Below are positions 1 through 11,088 of a DNA stretch of 64,000 nucleotides, piece after piece. How positions within the stretch are numbered: position 1 is the stretch's first letter; the number at the start of each line of letters is the position of its first letter. Where the stretch lies: NCBI GenBank assembly GCA_025345505.1, contig JANVCC010000010.1:45271738-45335737 (forward strand). The letters are read 5' to 3'. This DNA comes from Todiramphus chloris collaris. Lineage: Eukaryota > Chordata > Aves > Coraciiformes > Alcedinidae. Below the pieces are notes generated by a model that was not told the origin of the DNA, did no database searches, and worked only from the letters and a program-made list of their open reading frames with translations. The position numbers were made by a program, and so were the translations under genes.

Positions 1-362
1 GGTGCTACCTTACTGAAATGGTTTGCATTTCTGCACTGTCACTAGTATGTTATTTTAGAAACTCTGATATATAAGATATGAGCTTTGATAATAGATTCAT
101 AGCATTTTATGACAATTTGGTGTAGAAATAAGAAAATGGAAGGAACACTTTTTTTGGTAAATATTTTATTTGTGGTAAGTAAAAAGGATTTGCAGCAAAG
201 TAACATGGTCTTTGCAAGGCAGCTCTCGTTTCTTAAAGTTTTATTTTACCACAGATCTATGAAGGACTGGGGCCTCTCCAAGGTTTATTGGAGCAGCCTA
301 CCAGAGCCTATAAGTCCCTAGACAAGGACATCTATCTGTCCATAATTTTATTCAAAAGTTAC
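1..362. other. Unique AT-rich sequence, nothing recognised
   Basis: The stretch left of the ERVL-type LTR has no recognisable repeat, exon or RNA gene. A short frame at 109-321 encodes about 70 residues with no domain or codon-use signal, and I treat it as chance. Confidence 0.5.
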
Positions 363-815
363 TGTTGTGGATTAACCTTATCTGGCTGCCAGGTGTCCAC
401 CAAGCATCTCCTGCATACCTCCTCAGCAGGACAGGAGAAAATAAGATGAAAAAACCCCACGTGTGGGCCAAGATAAAGATAATTTAACGAGGAAAAATAA
501 AAATAAAATATGTTTTAAAAAGGCAAAGTCTGAAGGAAAGTGAAACCAAAGGAGATATTATTCTCTGCTTTCCATCAGGAGGAAATGTCCATCCAGTTCC
601 TGGGAAGCAGGACTTCAGTATGTATAGTGCTTATTTTGTAAGAAAAACATAATGAATGTTGCTCCTCTTTTCTATTAGCTTTTATTGCTGAGCATGACAC
701 CATATGGTACACAATATCCTTTTGATCAGTTTGGGACAGCTGTCTGAGGTATGTCCTCTCTCAACCTCTTGTCCACTTCAGCCTACCAGGCTTTTCTGGG
801 AGGAGGGTGCTTATA
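363..815 (-). mobile_element. ERVL-type LTR, partial
   Basis: Read on the minus strand, this resembles the end of the ERVL-type LTR at 40902-41836. It shares a block around the AATAAAAGCT box (plus 676-687), the CAGCTGTCCCAAACTGA-like stretch (about 730-745), and a TTATCTT / CCCA block (about 455-480). The left edge is a clean TG at 363 followed by TTGTGGATTAACC, the expected 3' terminus in antisense. Similarity is clear to about 795-815 and then fades, so the outer part of U3 is missing or too diverged. It lies beside pol remnants in the same orientation, so it is best read as the 3' LTR of the broken provirus to its right. No target-site duplication can be assigned because the other end is not preserved. 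Confidence 0.7.
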
Positions 816-1109
816 GTACACTCTAAAACTACCTTTACATCCAATACACAGATGTATACATTCCCATTAATCATCGCCTGTCCCTTAAGAGACAGACAGA
901 TGCTATTTCTGCACCCCATAGGCTTCTGCCACTCCCCCAGATATCCATAAGGACAAGCAATGACTTGGCCCCCATCTGTCAAGGTCATCACTCAGAACAG
1001 GATAGACAGCATGTTGGATGGTTGGGCACCAATACTGAATTGATTTGATCACTGCTGTACTCACTCAGTTCCTTGCAAACCTTATTCTTTTTTCTGTCCT
1101 GGTAGTTGC
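816..1109 (-). other. Internal or junction part of the broken ERVL element, unidentified
   Basis: This links the LTR piece to the RNase H remnant. On the minus strand a 76-codon frame runs from 991 to 761, crossing into the LTR. I recognise no retroviral domain in it. In an intact element more than a kilobase of integrase and 3' sequence would be expected between RNase H and the 3' LTR, so a large deletion must lie in or near this stretch. It may be residual U3 sequence or the far 3' end of the internal region. Confidence 0.4.
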
Positions 1110-1440
1110 ATCTGCAGACAATTTCCATTGCAGATTAGCCATGAGTCACGTTCTCAACAATCTCCAAGGCCAGCTAGATGTCTTTCACTTATGCAAACTG
1201 ACTTGACTCTCCTTCCCCTTCAATGCCTTCAGCAGCTTGTTGTGTGGGAGTCCACACAGCAGCTTTCCACTTCTGATGAATTCCTACAATATGACAGGAT
1301 CCATCAGTAAAAAGAGCATAATGCCTTTCATCTTCTGATAACTCATTATATTGTGGTTCTTGGGTACGAGTCACCTTCTCAGGTGATGCCCCAAAATCTT
1401 TGCTTTCTAGCAAGTCCATGATCTCTTTCAGTATTTCTGG
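1110..1440 (-). pseudogene. ERVL-type pol remnant: RNase H domain
   Basis: A minus-strand frame (1419 to 1189) reads as retroviral RNase H, the domain that cuts the RNA strand of the RNA-DNA hybrid during reverse transcription. The first catalytic-site signature, TDGS, lies at 1297-1308 on the plus strand, with the Asp codon at 1303-1305. About 35 residues later the frame reaches the Phe-Ala that normally precedes the catalytic Glu, but the next codon is a stop (1189-1191). The domain is therefore cut at its second catalytic residue. The sequence after the stop is still RNase H-like for a short way. It lies downstream of the reverse transcriptase remnant on the same strand, in the normal pol order. 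The copy is dead, and no integrase follows. Confidence 0.8.
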
Positions 1441-2600
1441 GTAGCTGGGTTCCCATTCAAGCTCACTGCATAATCAATGCTACCTACTTACTTCTCATAC
1501 TGTCAGTTGCATGTGTAGAGGGGAAATTTTTCTTTGAATCTCCAGTCCAGCACAGGCAATTGTGGAGCCAAGAGGAGCTGTGATTCTGTCCCAACAACTT
1601 CTGAAGGGGTTTGAATTCCCTCATACTCTGATAGTACCACTTTTTCAGTCAGGGTGTAGTGGGCTTCAGTAAACCCAGCTCCAAAACTCTAGAGGCCGAC
1701 CTCAAGTTTCTCCTGGTGTGCCATAGTCTCTAGGTGAGACCACGTTACCCAGATGCAGTGTAGAGCATATTTTGCACAACTGGTCCTGTATGGATGTGTC
1801 CAGAAGCTACCACACAAGCTATCTTATGTTTGATCTGCTCAAAGTCTTGCTTTTACTCAAGGCTGTACTCAAGTTCTTCTGTCCAGACAGTCAATAGAGA
1901 GGGCTCACAAGCTGCCATTTGACTCCCAAAAACTGTCTCTCTTTGGTAGTTCATGTGATTTTATTTTTACTATAATCTAAAGTATTCTTTTTCCCTACTT
2001 AAACATTTATTCTGCTTTGTTGTCCCACACAATTATGTCATTGATATATTTCAGATATTCAAGAGCATCACCCTGTTACAGTACAGTCTGGATCAATCCA
2101 TGACAAATGTTAGGACTCTACTCCCACTCCTGAGGTATACATTCCAAGGGTATTGGATATCCATCCACGTGGAAGCAAAGTGTGGCCTGTATTTTGATGC
2201 TAAAGGAATTAGGAAAAATGCATTAGTGATATCAGTCAGGGCAAACTACTTACCTGCCTTGGAATCCTGTTCATACTAGAGTTCTAGCCTGTACAGTACA
2301 GCAGCTCTCAGTAGCAGTATGACTTCATACAGACCACAATGATCTAGTGTTAACCTCTACTCTCAATCAGACTTTTGTGTTGGCCATATAGGGCTATTAA
2401 AGGAAAAGAGAATCTTGCTGATCATTCCTTGGCTTATCAATTGATGAACTAATTCATGGATGGGAACAAGGAAGTCTCAATTAGCAAGGCATTGCTGCTG
2501 ATGCACCGTCATGACAGCAATTAGCACCTGCTGCTCTTTGACCCACAGCAACTCCACAACACTGATTTCCTGTTGCTTCAGGAGTCTTTGAGTGAGAAAA
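1441..2600 (-). pseudogene. ERVL-type pol remnant: reverse transcriptase and connection
   Basis: In minus-strand translation, scattered over three frames, this reads as an ERVL-type reverse transcriptase followed by the connection region. The best-preserved parts are the fingers and palm around 2230-2430, including an SPIWP-like stretch near 2380-2400. The active-site box at 2037-2048 reads Y-I-N-D, where the family has Y-x-D-D, so the first catalytic Asp is replaced. Stops and frameshifts are frequent throughout. The right limit is approximate, since recognisable similarity ends near 2570-2600. No gag, 5' LTR or primer-binding site is seen further right, so the 5' half of the provirus is absent. 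Confidence 0.75.
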
Positions 2601-3692
2601 ATACATTTTTCTTGTATGAAACTTGTTCAAGTGCTAAAAATTGTTTTATATCTTACTCAAACTCTTCACAGGAAAAGATGACTTTCTGCCAAGGGACACT
2701 TGAAATTCAGTTTGTTTCTTCCAAATTAACTAGTTCATCATGTTAATTAAAGAATATAGATGTCATCTGTACCTACACTGTTTTCCATCTAAAGAAAACT
2801 GAGATAGTGAAGTGTAACATTTACAAATTTCAATTTCTGTTTTATGAAACACTTGATAAAACCATCATCAATTATTAGTATCAGTTATGAAGGCACTGAA
2901 AATTATATGTCTATTTTGGACAGGTGTCTTTGTACAATTTTCAGCATTTTATGTAGATATGCATTTATCACAAAGCAGAAAATGAAATCTATTAGATTTC
3001 TGAGAAGTGAATCAATAAACTCATAATGGTACTTTAGAGCAACCTTTAATGCAATATATCTTTCTGATTTCCTAATTATGAAAGTTTATAGAAAGGAGTT
3101 GTACATTTCTGGAATATTATTAAGTTCTTTGATATGTCCATAACCCCAGGCCCTGTTCCTGGGAAAGTCAGATAGACTCTTCCCTTCAAAACAGAGGCCT
3201 TTTGAGCAATACACAAAAGAATGGCTGCTAATTTATTCTGAGAAAAAAAAAAAACAAAAAAAATAAATCAGCGTGTTTCACAGAAAAACCTCAGTATCAG
3301 AATGCTTTCTTCAACTGCAGTGCAGGAGCAGAATCTCCCCTGTGTCTGTAGTATTTATTTGTCATGCATTTCTATTGCTCAAGAAAAATAAGTGGTTCTG
3401 GGCTTTTATTTAGGTTTTTGTTTCTCTAGAGGAGATAAATTATCTTATCAATTAAACACAACTCTGTTGTTTCCATTCTTTACTATCCTCATGTGTAAGT
3501 TTTTGCTTGTACATAAAATACTTCCACATTTCCAATGGCTGCAAAAGCCTTGTCCCAAACCACTTTCTCATCCTAGACCTCTCTCCTCCTGCCTGGTGTG
3601 ATATCATGTGCATGGGGTATGGCACCCTGAGAAAAAAGTTAGCATGGAATTCAGGTTCAGCTTTGCACTCCTATATGAAGGTGGCTACATGT
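2601..3692. other. Unique AT-rich sequence between two LTR elements
   Basis: I see no 5' half of the ERVL element and no other recognisable repeat. There is a short A-rich tract at 3241-3264. Short frames at 2844-3026 and 3392-3601 lack any domain signal. Confidence 0.5.
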
Positions 3693-3697
3693 GTGCT
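3693..3697. repeat. Target-site duplication GTGCT (left copy)
   Basis: GTGCT lies immediately before the TG of the solo LTR and is repeated exactly at 4915-4919, immediately after its CA. Five bases is the size expected for ERVL-type integration. Confidence 0.9.
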
Positions 3698-4914
3698 TGT
3701 AGTGGGTTGACACCAACTGAATGCCAGGTGCTCTCCAAAGTTATTCTATCACTGCTCTCCTCAAGTGAACAGGGGAGAGAAAATATTAGAAAGGGCTCAT
3801 GGGTTAAGATAAGGACAGGAAGAGATCATTGAGTGATTACCATCATGGGTAAAGCAGACTCAATTTGGGGAAAATTAATTTCATTTATTGCAAATCAAAT
3901 TAGGATAACAAGAAATACATCCTAAATCTTAAAACGCCTTCCCTCCACCTCTCCCTTCTTCTGGGGCTTAACTTCACTCACAATTTTCTCTAATTCCTCC
4001 CTCTGAGCAGCACAGGTGGACAGAGGATGGGAGTTGTGGTCAGTTCATAACACATCTCTGCCACTCCTTTCTACTCAGGGTGTAGGTATTTCTCACATTC
4101 TTTCCCTGTTCCAGCATGGGGTCCCTCCAATGGGAGACAGTCCTCAATGACCTTTTCCAATGTATGTCCTTCATATGCACTACAGCTCTGGTCCTGGTCT
4201 AATGGCAGACATGACCATGGTCAGGGTTTTGGAATTAGATGATCTCTAATGTCCCTTCCAACCAAAACAATTCCATGATTCTTCATGAATTGTTCCAGTG
4301 TGAGTTCCTTCCACAGGGTGTGGTCCTCCAGGAACAGAATGATCCAGCATGGGTCCCCTATGAGGTAACAAGTTCTGCCAGCAATACTGCACCATCACAG
4401 GCTTCACTCTCCACTGGTTCACAGATCCTGCCAGGAGCCTGCTCCAGCACAGGTTTCCCACAGGTCACAGCCTCCTTCTAGTTCATCCACCTGCTCTGGT
4501 GTGGGTTCCTCCACAAGCTGCAGGTGGATATGTGCTTTACCATTAAGCTCCATGAGCTGCAGGGGCACAGTTTGCCTCACCATGGTCTTCACCGCAGGCT
4601 TCAGAGGAATCTGCTTTGGTGCCTAAAGCAACTCCTCCTCCTTCACTGACCTTGGTGTTTGCAGAGTTGTTTCTCCCACATATTCTAACTCCCTCCAATT
4701 TCTGTTGCCCAGTAGTTTTTCACCCTTCTTAAATATTTTATCACAGAAGCACTACCACTGTCGCCGATGGGCTCAGACTTGGCCAGAAGTGGGTCTATCT
4801 CAGAGATGTCTGGCATTATCTCTGTCAGACACAGGAGAAGCTCCTAGCAGTGTCTTACAGAAGCACCCCTGTAGTCCCTCTTCTACCAAAACCTTGGCAC
4901 ACAAAACCAATACA
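3698..4914 (-). mobile_element. Solo LTR, ERVL-type, 1,217 bp
   Basis: The element runs from TGTAGTGGGTTGAC to CCAATACA, so it has TG...CA ends and exact 5-bp GTGCT duplications on both sides. I recognise the termini as an abundant avian LTR family. Minus-strand sense is inferred from the CTCATGGGTTAAGATAAG block near the left end (about 3796-3812). It corresponds to the TTATCT-AACCCA-GAG block next to the 3' end of other avian ERVL LTRs. No internal proviral sequence is attached, so this is a solo LTR left by recombination between two LTRs. It is much longer than the other LTRs here because the middle holds a degenerate tandem array (4105-4610). Several short frames inside it are by-products and not genes. 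Confidence 0.88.
4105..4610. repeat. Degenerate tandem repeat inside the solo LTR
   Basis: A unit close to CCAGYRTGGGTYCCTYCCA followed by GGG-(TGCAG or TCACAG) recurs with drift. Copies begin near 4111, 4156, 4295, 4344, 4444 and 4495, with weaker ones near 4540 and 4578. Spacing is mostly about 45-50 bases, with larger gaps where copies have decayed. It accounts for most of the extra length of this LTR. Confidence 0.7.
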
Positions 4915-4919
4915 GTGCT
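4915..4919. repeat. Target-site duplication GTGCT (right copy)
   Basis: Exact copy of 3693-3697, directly after the terminal CA of the LTR. Confidence 0.9.
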
Positions 4920-5140
4920 AGATATCTTACCTTCTATGTAGACCCATAAATGTGATGAGAGGACCTTGGAAATCTGTTCTCTTGTACACCGTGCCTTTAG
5001 AGACCTGTGATATTTAGTGCATTTTGCATGACAAAAGACTTCCAAAGTATCTGTTCCTTTCCTTTTTGTCAAGGCAAGATTCCCTGGGATGTCTCTGTCA
5101 TCTGAATAAGACTTTGTGCATGCACTTCAAGGTGAGCTGA

Positions 5141-6047
5141 ATCATAGAATCAACCATAGAATCATAGAATAGTTTTGGCTGGAAGAGATCTTCAAGATCA
5201 TCAAGTCCAAACTTATTATTAGCCATATCAAAAACCACTAAACCATGTCCCTAAGCACAACATCTAACTGCCTCTTAAACACTTCCAGGGATGATGACTC
5301 TACCACTTCCCTGGGCAGGCCATTCCAATGCCTGACAACCCTTTCTGTAAAGAAATGCTTCCTAATGTCCAGCCTGAACCTCTTCTGGTTCAACTTCAGG
5401 CCATTTCCTCTTGTTCTGTCACTTGTCACCAGGGAGAACAGACCAACTCCTGCCTCACTACAACTTCCCTCCAGGTAGTTGTAGAGGGCAATAAGGTCTC
5501 CTCTCAGCCCTCTTTTCTTGAGGCTAAACAGCCACAGATCCTTCAACCTTTCTTCGTAAGACACATGCTCCAAACCCTTTACTAGCTTTTGTAGCCTGCC
5601 TCTGTACCCTCTCCAGCACCTCAATGTCTTTCTTCTAGAGAGGGGTCCAAAACTGGACACGGTATTCAAGGTGTGTCATCACCAAAGCCAAGTACAGAGG
5701 AATGATCACCTCCCTGCTCCTGCTGACCACACTATTCCCGATACAGGCCAGGATGAAGCCATTGGCCTTCTTGGCCACCTGGGCACACTGCTGGCCCATG
5801 GTCAGGCGGCTGTCAATCAACAACCCCAGGTCCTTCTCTGCCTGGCAGCTCTCCAGCCACTCCTGCCCAGGCCTGTAGTGCTGCTGGGGGTTGTTGTGGT
5901 CCAAGTGCATGACCCGGCATTTGGCCTCATTGAAGCTCATAAAATTGGCATTGGCTCAGTGATCCAACCTATCTAGATCTCTTTGTAGAGCTTCCCTACC
6001 CTCAATCAGGTTGACGCTTCCACCTAGCTTGGTGTCATCTGCAAATT
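5141..6047 (-). mobile_element. CR1 LINE, 5'-truncated
   Basis: The left end is several ATCATAGA units, the CR1 3' tail seen in antisense. From about 5180 the sequence is CR1 and its minus-strand translation is the C-terminal part of the CR1 reverse transcriptase, in two overlapping frames: 5940-5635, then 5669-5238. A frameshift near 5640-5670 separates them. The upstream part reads as the region after the catalytic box (S-F-N-E-A-K-C, then K-D-L-G, then S-R-E-V-I-I-P-L-Y). The right end stops at about 6047, just short of the catalytic F-A-D-D box, so this is a typical truncated copy of about 0.9 kb. It cannot be mobile, since it lacks the endonuclease and most of the polymerase. Confidence 0.93.
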
Positions 6048-9000
6048 ATTATCCATAATCTATATTGAGATATTAGAAAACATCTATATCATTGTGAATT
6101 TTGATAGTATTTGTAATACAAGAATTTTTCCAGAGCTAATATAAAGACAAATGCTGCTAATTATCATATTATGGTCTATATTTATTTTAGTAGCTAACAA
6201 TACCTTGCCAGCATGAAAGATATGGTAGAATTCTTGTAAAAAACAAACAAACAAATGAAACATGAATCAAAATAAAGTACTGAACATATAGCAAAGTATT
6301 CAAATTGTGTTTTTACCTTAGTGCACAATACTTGAATGAACAAGAGCAGAGGTCATCAACTATCTTTCATTACATTTAGTGTTGTTCTATCTCTCTGTAA
6401 GGGAAGGAGAACACTTAGCATTCACTACTAGAAGAAAAAAATGGTAGTTATTAAATCATAGTTTTGAAAGCATATAAATTGAATATGCAAAGTATCCCAG
6501 TTAAATAAAAGGCTGATAATTAAATACTTGGTAGCATTTAGAAAGCACAATAGGTGATACCCACAAGGCAAAAATAAATGCCTAACTTGTTTGCCCTTTT
6601 GTTCAAGGTCAGTTTAACACTTGGGAGTTTATGCTCTGTCACAAAGAAATCAGAAATAGCGAAAGTAAAATTCTCTTCCTCCTTACCTCACAACACAAAA
6701 AGGTCTAAGATGATATTGTGCTCATACTAAGGCAAGTATTTTAATAGACTTTCAACTGAGATCTAGAACATTTTAAATGAATATTACAGATGAGTGGATC
6801 AAAGATTAAATCTTAAAAAAAAGTTTTTGCTATAATTTGGAATATGAAAAGAGATGATCAGCTTCTTCCTGCTTCTGCTTTCTTAAAAAAAAAAAAGGTA
6901 GTATCAGATTGTGAGAAACTTTTTTCATAACTCACTTTAATGAATTAGTCCTTTTGTGATCCATTGTGGAACAGGGGTTTTGAAGCAGGGGCACCTTCTG
7001 CTCTTTTTTTGGCTTCACATTGACATGCAAGGTAACAAGTGCTGGACTGGCATGTCCATCCATTCTACATCTTTAGAATTTATCAGAGCAATTGAGAGTC
7101 ATAAAATGCAGCAAAGACTGGCATGGTTATCTTGAATGGCTTTTTTTTGGAAAGGTGTTCAGCACTGAGATGAGCTTGATACCTACCACAAGCTGATCAA
7201 AGCAGCTGGACGATGAAAGTCAACAGTCTATTAAAGTGCATTGTGGAAGGGTAGGTAAAGAGTTCTGAGGGTTTCTTGCAGAGATTAAAGAAAGCTGCAG
7301 TCATCAAAAGCTTTCTAGCTAATGCCTCCAGCAAAAGAATAATTATACTATGAAGAATAAACATGAATAAACAAGAACAAGCTCTTTAGGACACACTGGA
7401 ACTTCAGAATTCAAGTCTTCCATGAAAGTAGACAGCACAGTGACTTACTGCGAACAGTGATAAAATGAAATGTCAAATTAACCTTCTGAACTGACCTCCT
7501 CAACCTAAGAGAAGCACTTCTGTGTCATGGTACTAGGAACCAAAAAATTACCACTTGTGGCAGAGCCAATTGCTCTTTTATGGAATGAAAAGGCAGGTGT
7601 TAGAGAGGCTGAAAAACACTTATCTTACGAACATTTGTTTCTTCAAATCTTTATGCATTTCAAACCAAGTAATAAGTAATTTGACTTCTGTGTATTGTCA
7701 ATGGATAAGATAGAAAACATTGAATAAAGACAAGCAGCAGAGACCAGGAATCATTTGGGCTGACTGTAAGAAGAAAGTATATTACGAAATTTATGAACAC
7801 GTACAGATACATATACAGACAAAGAAAGCCTGCTATAATTTGACATGTATGTGCTAGCTAAAGGTTCAGTTCAGAGCATTTTGTATCTGGTTAGACATCA
7901 AAGTTACACATCATATGCTATAACATATATTATAGATTTATTCTCCACTTAGTAAATGTAACTCTTTATTATTTATTGGAAACAGCTGAAATTTTTAGAA
8001 TAGAAAACAAAGTATTGCTGTTTTACACTGGTTGCTTATTTTGAAAACAATCTTGTTTACAAATTCAAAGTGCCTAAAAAATAAATATTAATAATACTAA
8101 TACTTGGCTGTCACATAAACAATAGTTACTGTTAAACAGACATAATAATCATTAGCACTGTTGCATGGTATCATAAAATAAAGAGAAGAATGGCAAATTT
8201 TTGGCTTCTTTTCTGAAAAAGTAGCATTTTTTTACACCTACAAAGGACCTTTGAAGCTATATAACATGCAATGTAGTGCAAAATCAAAGTGTATGATTTT
8301 TTATTTCTTAAGCAAGACATTTCCAGCTCATTAACAATATAGCTCTGAATTATTCTTAGATCATCCTTTCTGTTTACTGAAAAAGATGTAAAGGCTATAT
8401 CTAACAAATGCCTGTTTGTAATGAGGACAGCAATTTAGTGTTGCATGGGTATAGATGTAAAAACCCCAAATAATTAGAGAGTGATATTGAAACCTAACTG
8501 CATCAGGCCTGTTTACTTCAAATAAATTGTGTGTCACTACAGTAAGGGGCAGGGGGATGAAGGTGGGAAGAGATGGCAGATTGCCAACATGAGTTCCTGT
8601 TGGATGGCAGTGAGCATTCCAATCTAGAAAAATGCTTCTGTTATTTAAATAAACTTGACAATGGGCAAATCAGGCTACAAAGCTATCCCTCAGTAACAGA
8701 TACATGTGTCATTATAGGGCCATAGACACTCTCACATTATTAAAAGAGGTTTTCCTGGTTCAAAGACTGATGTAAAATATTTATGTATTTTGGAAAGCAC
8801 CTTGAACTGTGTTTCTTTTGAAAATATTTTGAAATGGAAATGTTGTGCTTCAAATTTTGGGTTTTTTTTTTTTTCTAGTAGTGAAGTTTCTAAGACTATT
8901 ACAAACTTTTCAAGAGTCTCATGTCTAGAAAATATACAAGCAAAGAGGAGAAAACAGAGACTAGTAGAAGGGAACCTACAAGTCCAGGAAGCCTCACCAG

Positions 9001-11056
9001 ACCTTGTTTATCTTCCCCATCAATTCCCACTGGTTTTTCCCAAGTTGAACTTCTCCCTCTAATGCCCCTGAAAATCTCTTTGAGCCTTCTTTCTCCTCCA
9101 CTAAACCTGTTTCACACAAGCCTTTATCTGTTTTTAATAAAAAATGAATTCTTATCTAACCAAATTAAAATTACCCACAAGAGCATACTTTATTTCCATT
9201 ATCATATACCCAAAAATGTGCTATAAGTTTTTGTTGATGTATCTCTACACTGTCAAATTTAATTTCATGAGCCTCACAGGAACTGAAAAAAATTAAAGAA
9301 ATATTAACTTCGTTACTGTAAGTTTGACTACATCAAGGGAATAGAATGTACAAAGCCAAAAACCTTGTGCCTAAAAACATGCTACTCAAACACAAAGAAA
9401 AAAATTACTAGAGAAAGAAGGAAGAAAAAAAAAAAAAGTCAGACATAAATAGACTTTACTGGAAAACAGGACAATTTCTACAAATTTTGTTAAATTATTA
9501 CCTTAGTCCACTGCACTCTTGATTTCACTGGACATTGAAAATCATTTATTCAGAAATGGCATGAAAACGATTAATTTTTTTTTTATTAAAAGAGCAGTTT
9601 TCATTTTTACTGTTATTTAATGGACTTTTCTCTTTTCTACATAGTCTTTCCAGATCAACAGTTCAATTCAGTCCTAGCATGCTCATGACATTACAAAAAA
9701 TCTTTGAAATTATTAAAAACAATGCATCAAATCTTTTCAAGTGACAATTTTATGTTTGTATTTCCTTAAATATCATGGACTCTTTATGAATTAATCAGGT
9801 TTTCTTCCTGATTCTATTAGATGTTTAGGCATTTCATTATATGATTTACCCATCAAGCTGAATATTTTACTAATCAACCAGTACACTTTCAGAAGTTGCT
9901 TATTTAATATTTGAGAGCTTACATATTTTACTGATCGAGTGACAAAATCTAATTGAATATTTTATTGATCCATCTGCATAATATGAAAATCCAGGTATAT
10001 ACAAAGCTGATTTGCTTATAGTGATACTTTGATGACTTTTTTGGCTTTAAATATTATATAGATACAAAATACTCTGGTTTTGGACAGTTTGTCTCCTCTG
10101 CTACAGAATTTATCCCTGCACATTCTACTGCCATTCAAGTTTTAGTATTATATCTCCCTGGCAGAGGGAAATAGCCAACACCATGCTGCAAAGACATTGG
10201 TGCCCTTGATAACTAGTATAAAGGCAAATTAAGGAAAGTTTTTCTACTTTTTTATTATGGCAGTCTAGTCAATCTGAGCTTAAATTACCCAATAACAGAC
10301 CGGGTATACCCTATCTGAAGAAATTAAGTACTGAGAAAAAATATATCAGTAAAGGAAGAAAGGAAACACAAAGGGACTGAGGTATCTGCACAAGTTCCCT
10401 GATGTGGGAGCTGGGAGGACTCTTTCTAAGTAGACCTCAAACTATAGGAAAGTACAGACCAAAGAGGAAGCTGTGGAGACAGAAAGAATCTCCATTCCAT
10501 GAAGGATCAAGTGTATTTCTTGCAGGGAAGAGCAATAAGGGACTCCAGTACAATAGGCCAAGGTGACCAATACAGATACCCTGAAAACACCAGTGCTAGG
10601 TAGGTTTCTGCAAGATACTAAGCAGTAAATCTCTGAGGGCTATGAGCACTGGCAAACAGCAGTATTGTGTGTTGGGAAGTTCAGAACAATTCTGGGTAAA
10701 TATGTGGGAGTGTTGCATTAAAGGTAAAGACATTTGGCAGAAAATAAACCCATCTTCCTTCCATCTTGTCCTCAGATACCAGAAGAGCTGGGCTTAGATT
10801 CTGAGTAAAGCCCAAATAGGCACTATAAGTTCAGTCACATTTGATATATTGAACTACCACAATTATGGATGCACAAATAGAGCAATGTACTTTAAGGAAG
10901 TTTCCTTAATGCTGTACCTTCTCTAAGATGTGGATATAACTTTACCCTCAATAAGTCACTTCCAGTAATTATTCCACAGGTAGTTCTAATTCTAAATACT
11001 TCTGGTCATTTGCAGAAAGAAGGGTCAGTGAAAACATTGCAGTTTCATTGTTGCTA

Positions 11057-11088
11057 TACAGCACTAATCATGAGAGATTAGTGCTGTA
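11057..11088. repeat. Perfect 13-bp inverted repeat with 6-nt loop
   Basis: The arm TACAGCACTAATC (11057-11069) is followed by loop ATGAGA and then its exact reverse complement (11076-11088). It would form a hairpin in DNA or RNA. It is not part of any transposon I recognise. Confidence 0.85.

Noticed and set aside
4239..5072. Several 70-90 codon frames on both strands at 4.2-5.0 kb
   Set aside because: They come from the GC-richer tandem array and the right part of the solo LTR. They share no domain with known proteins.
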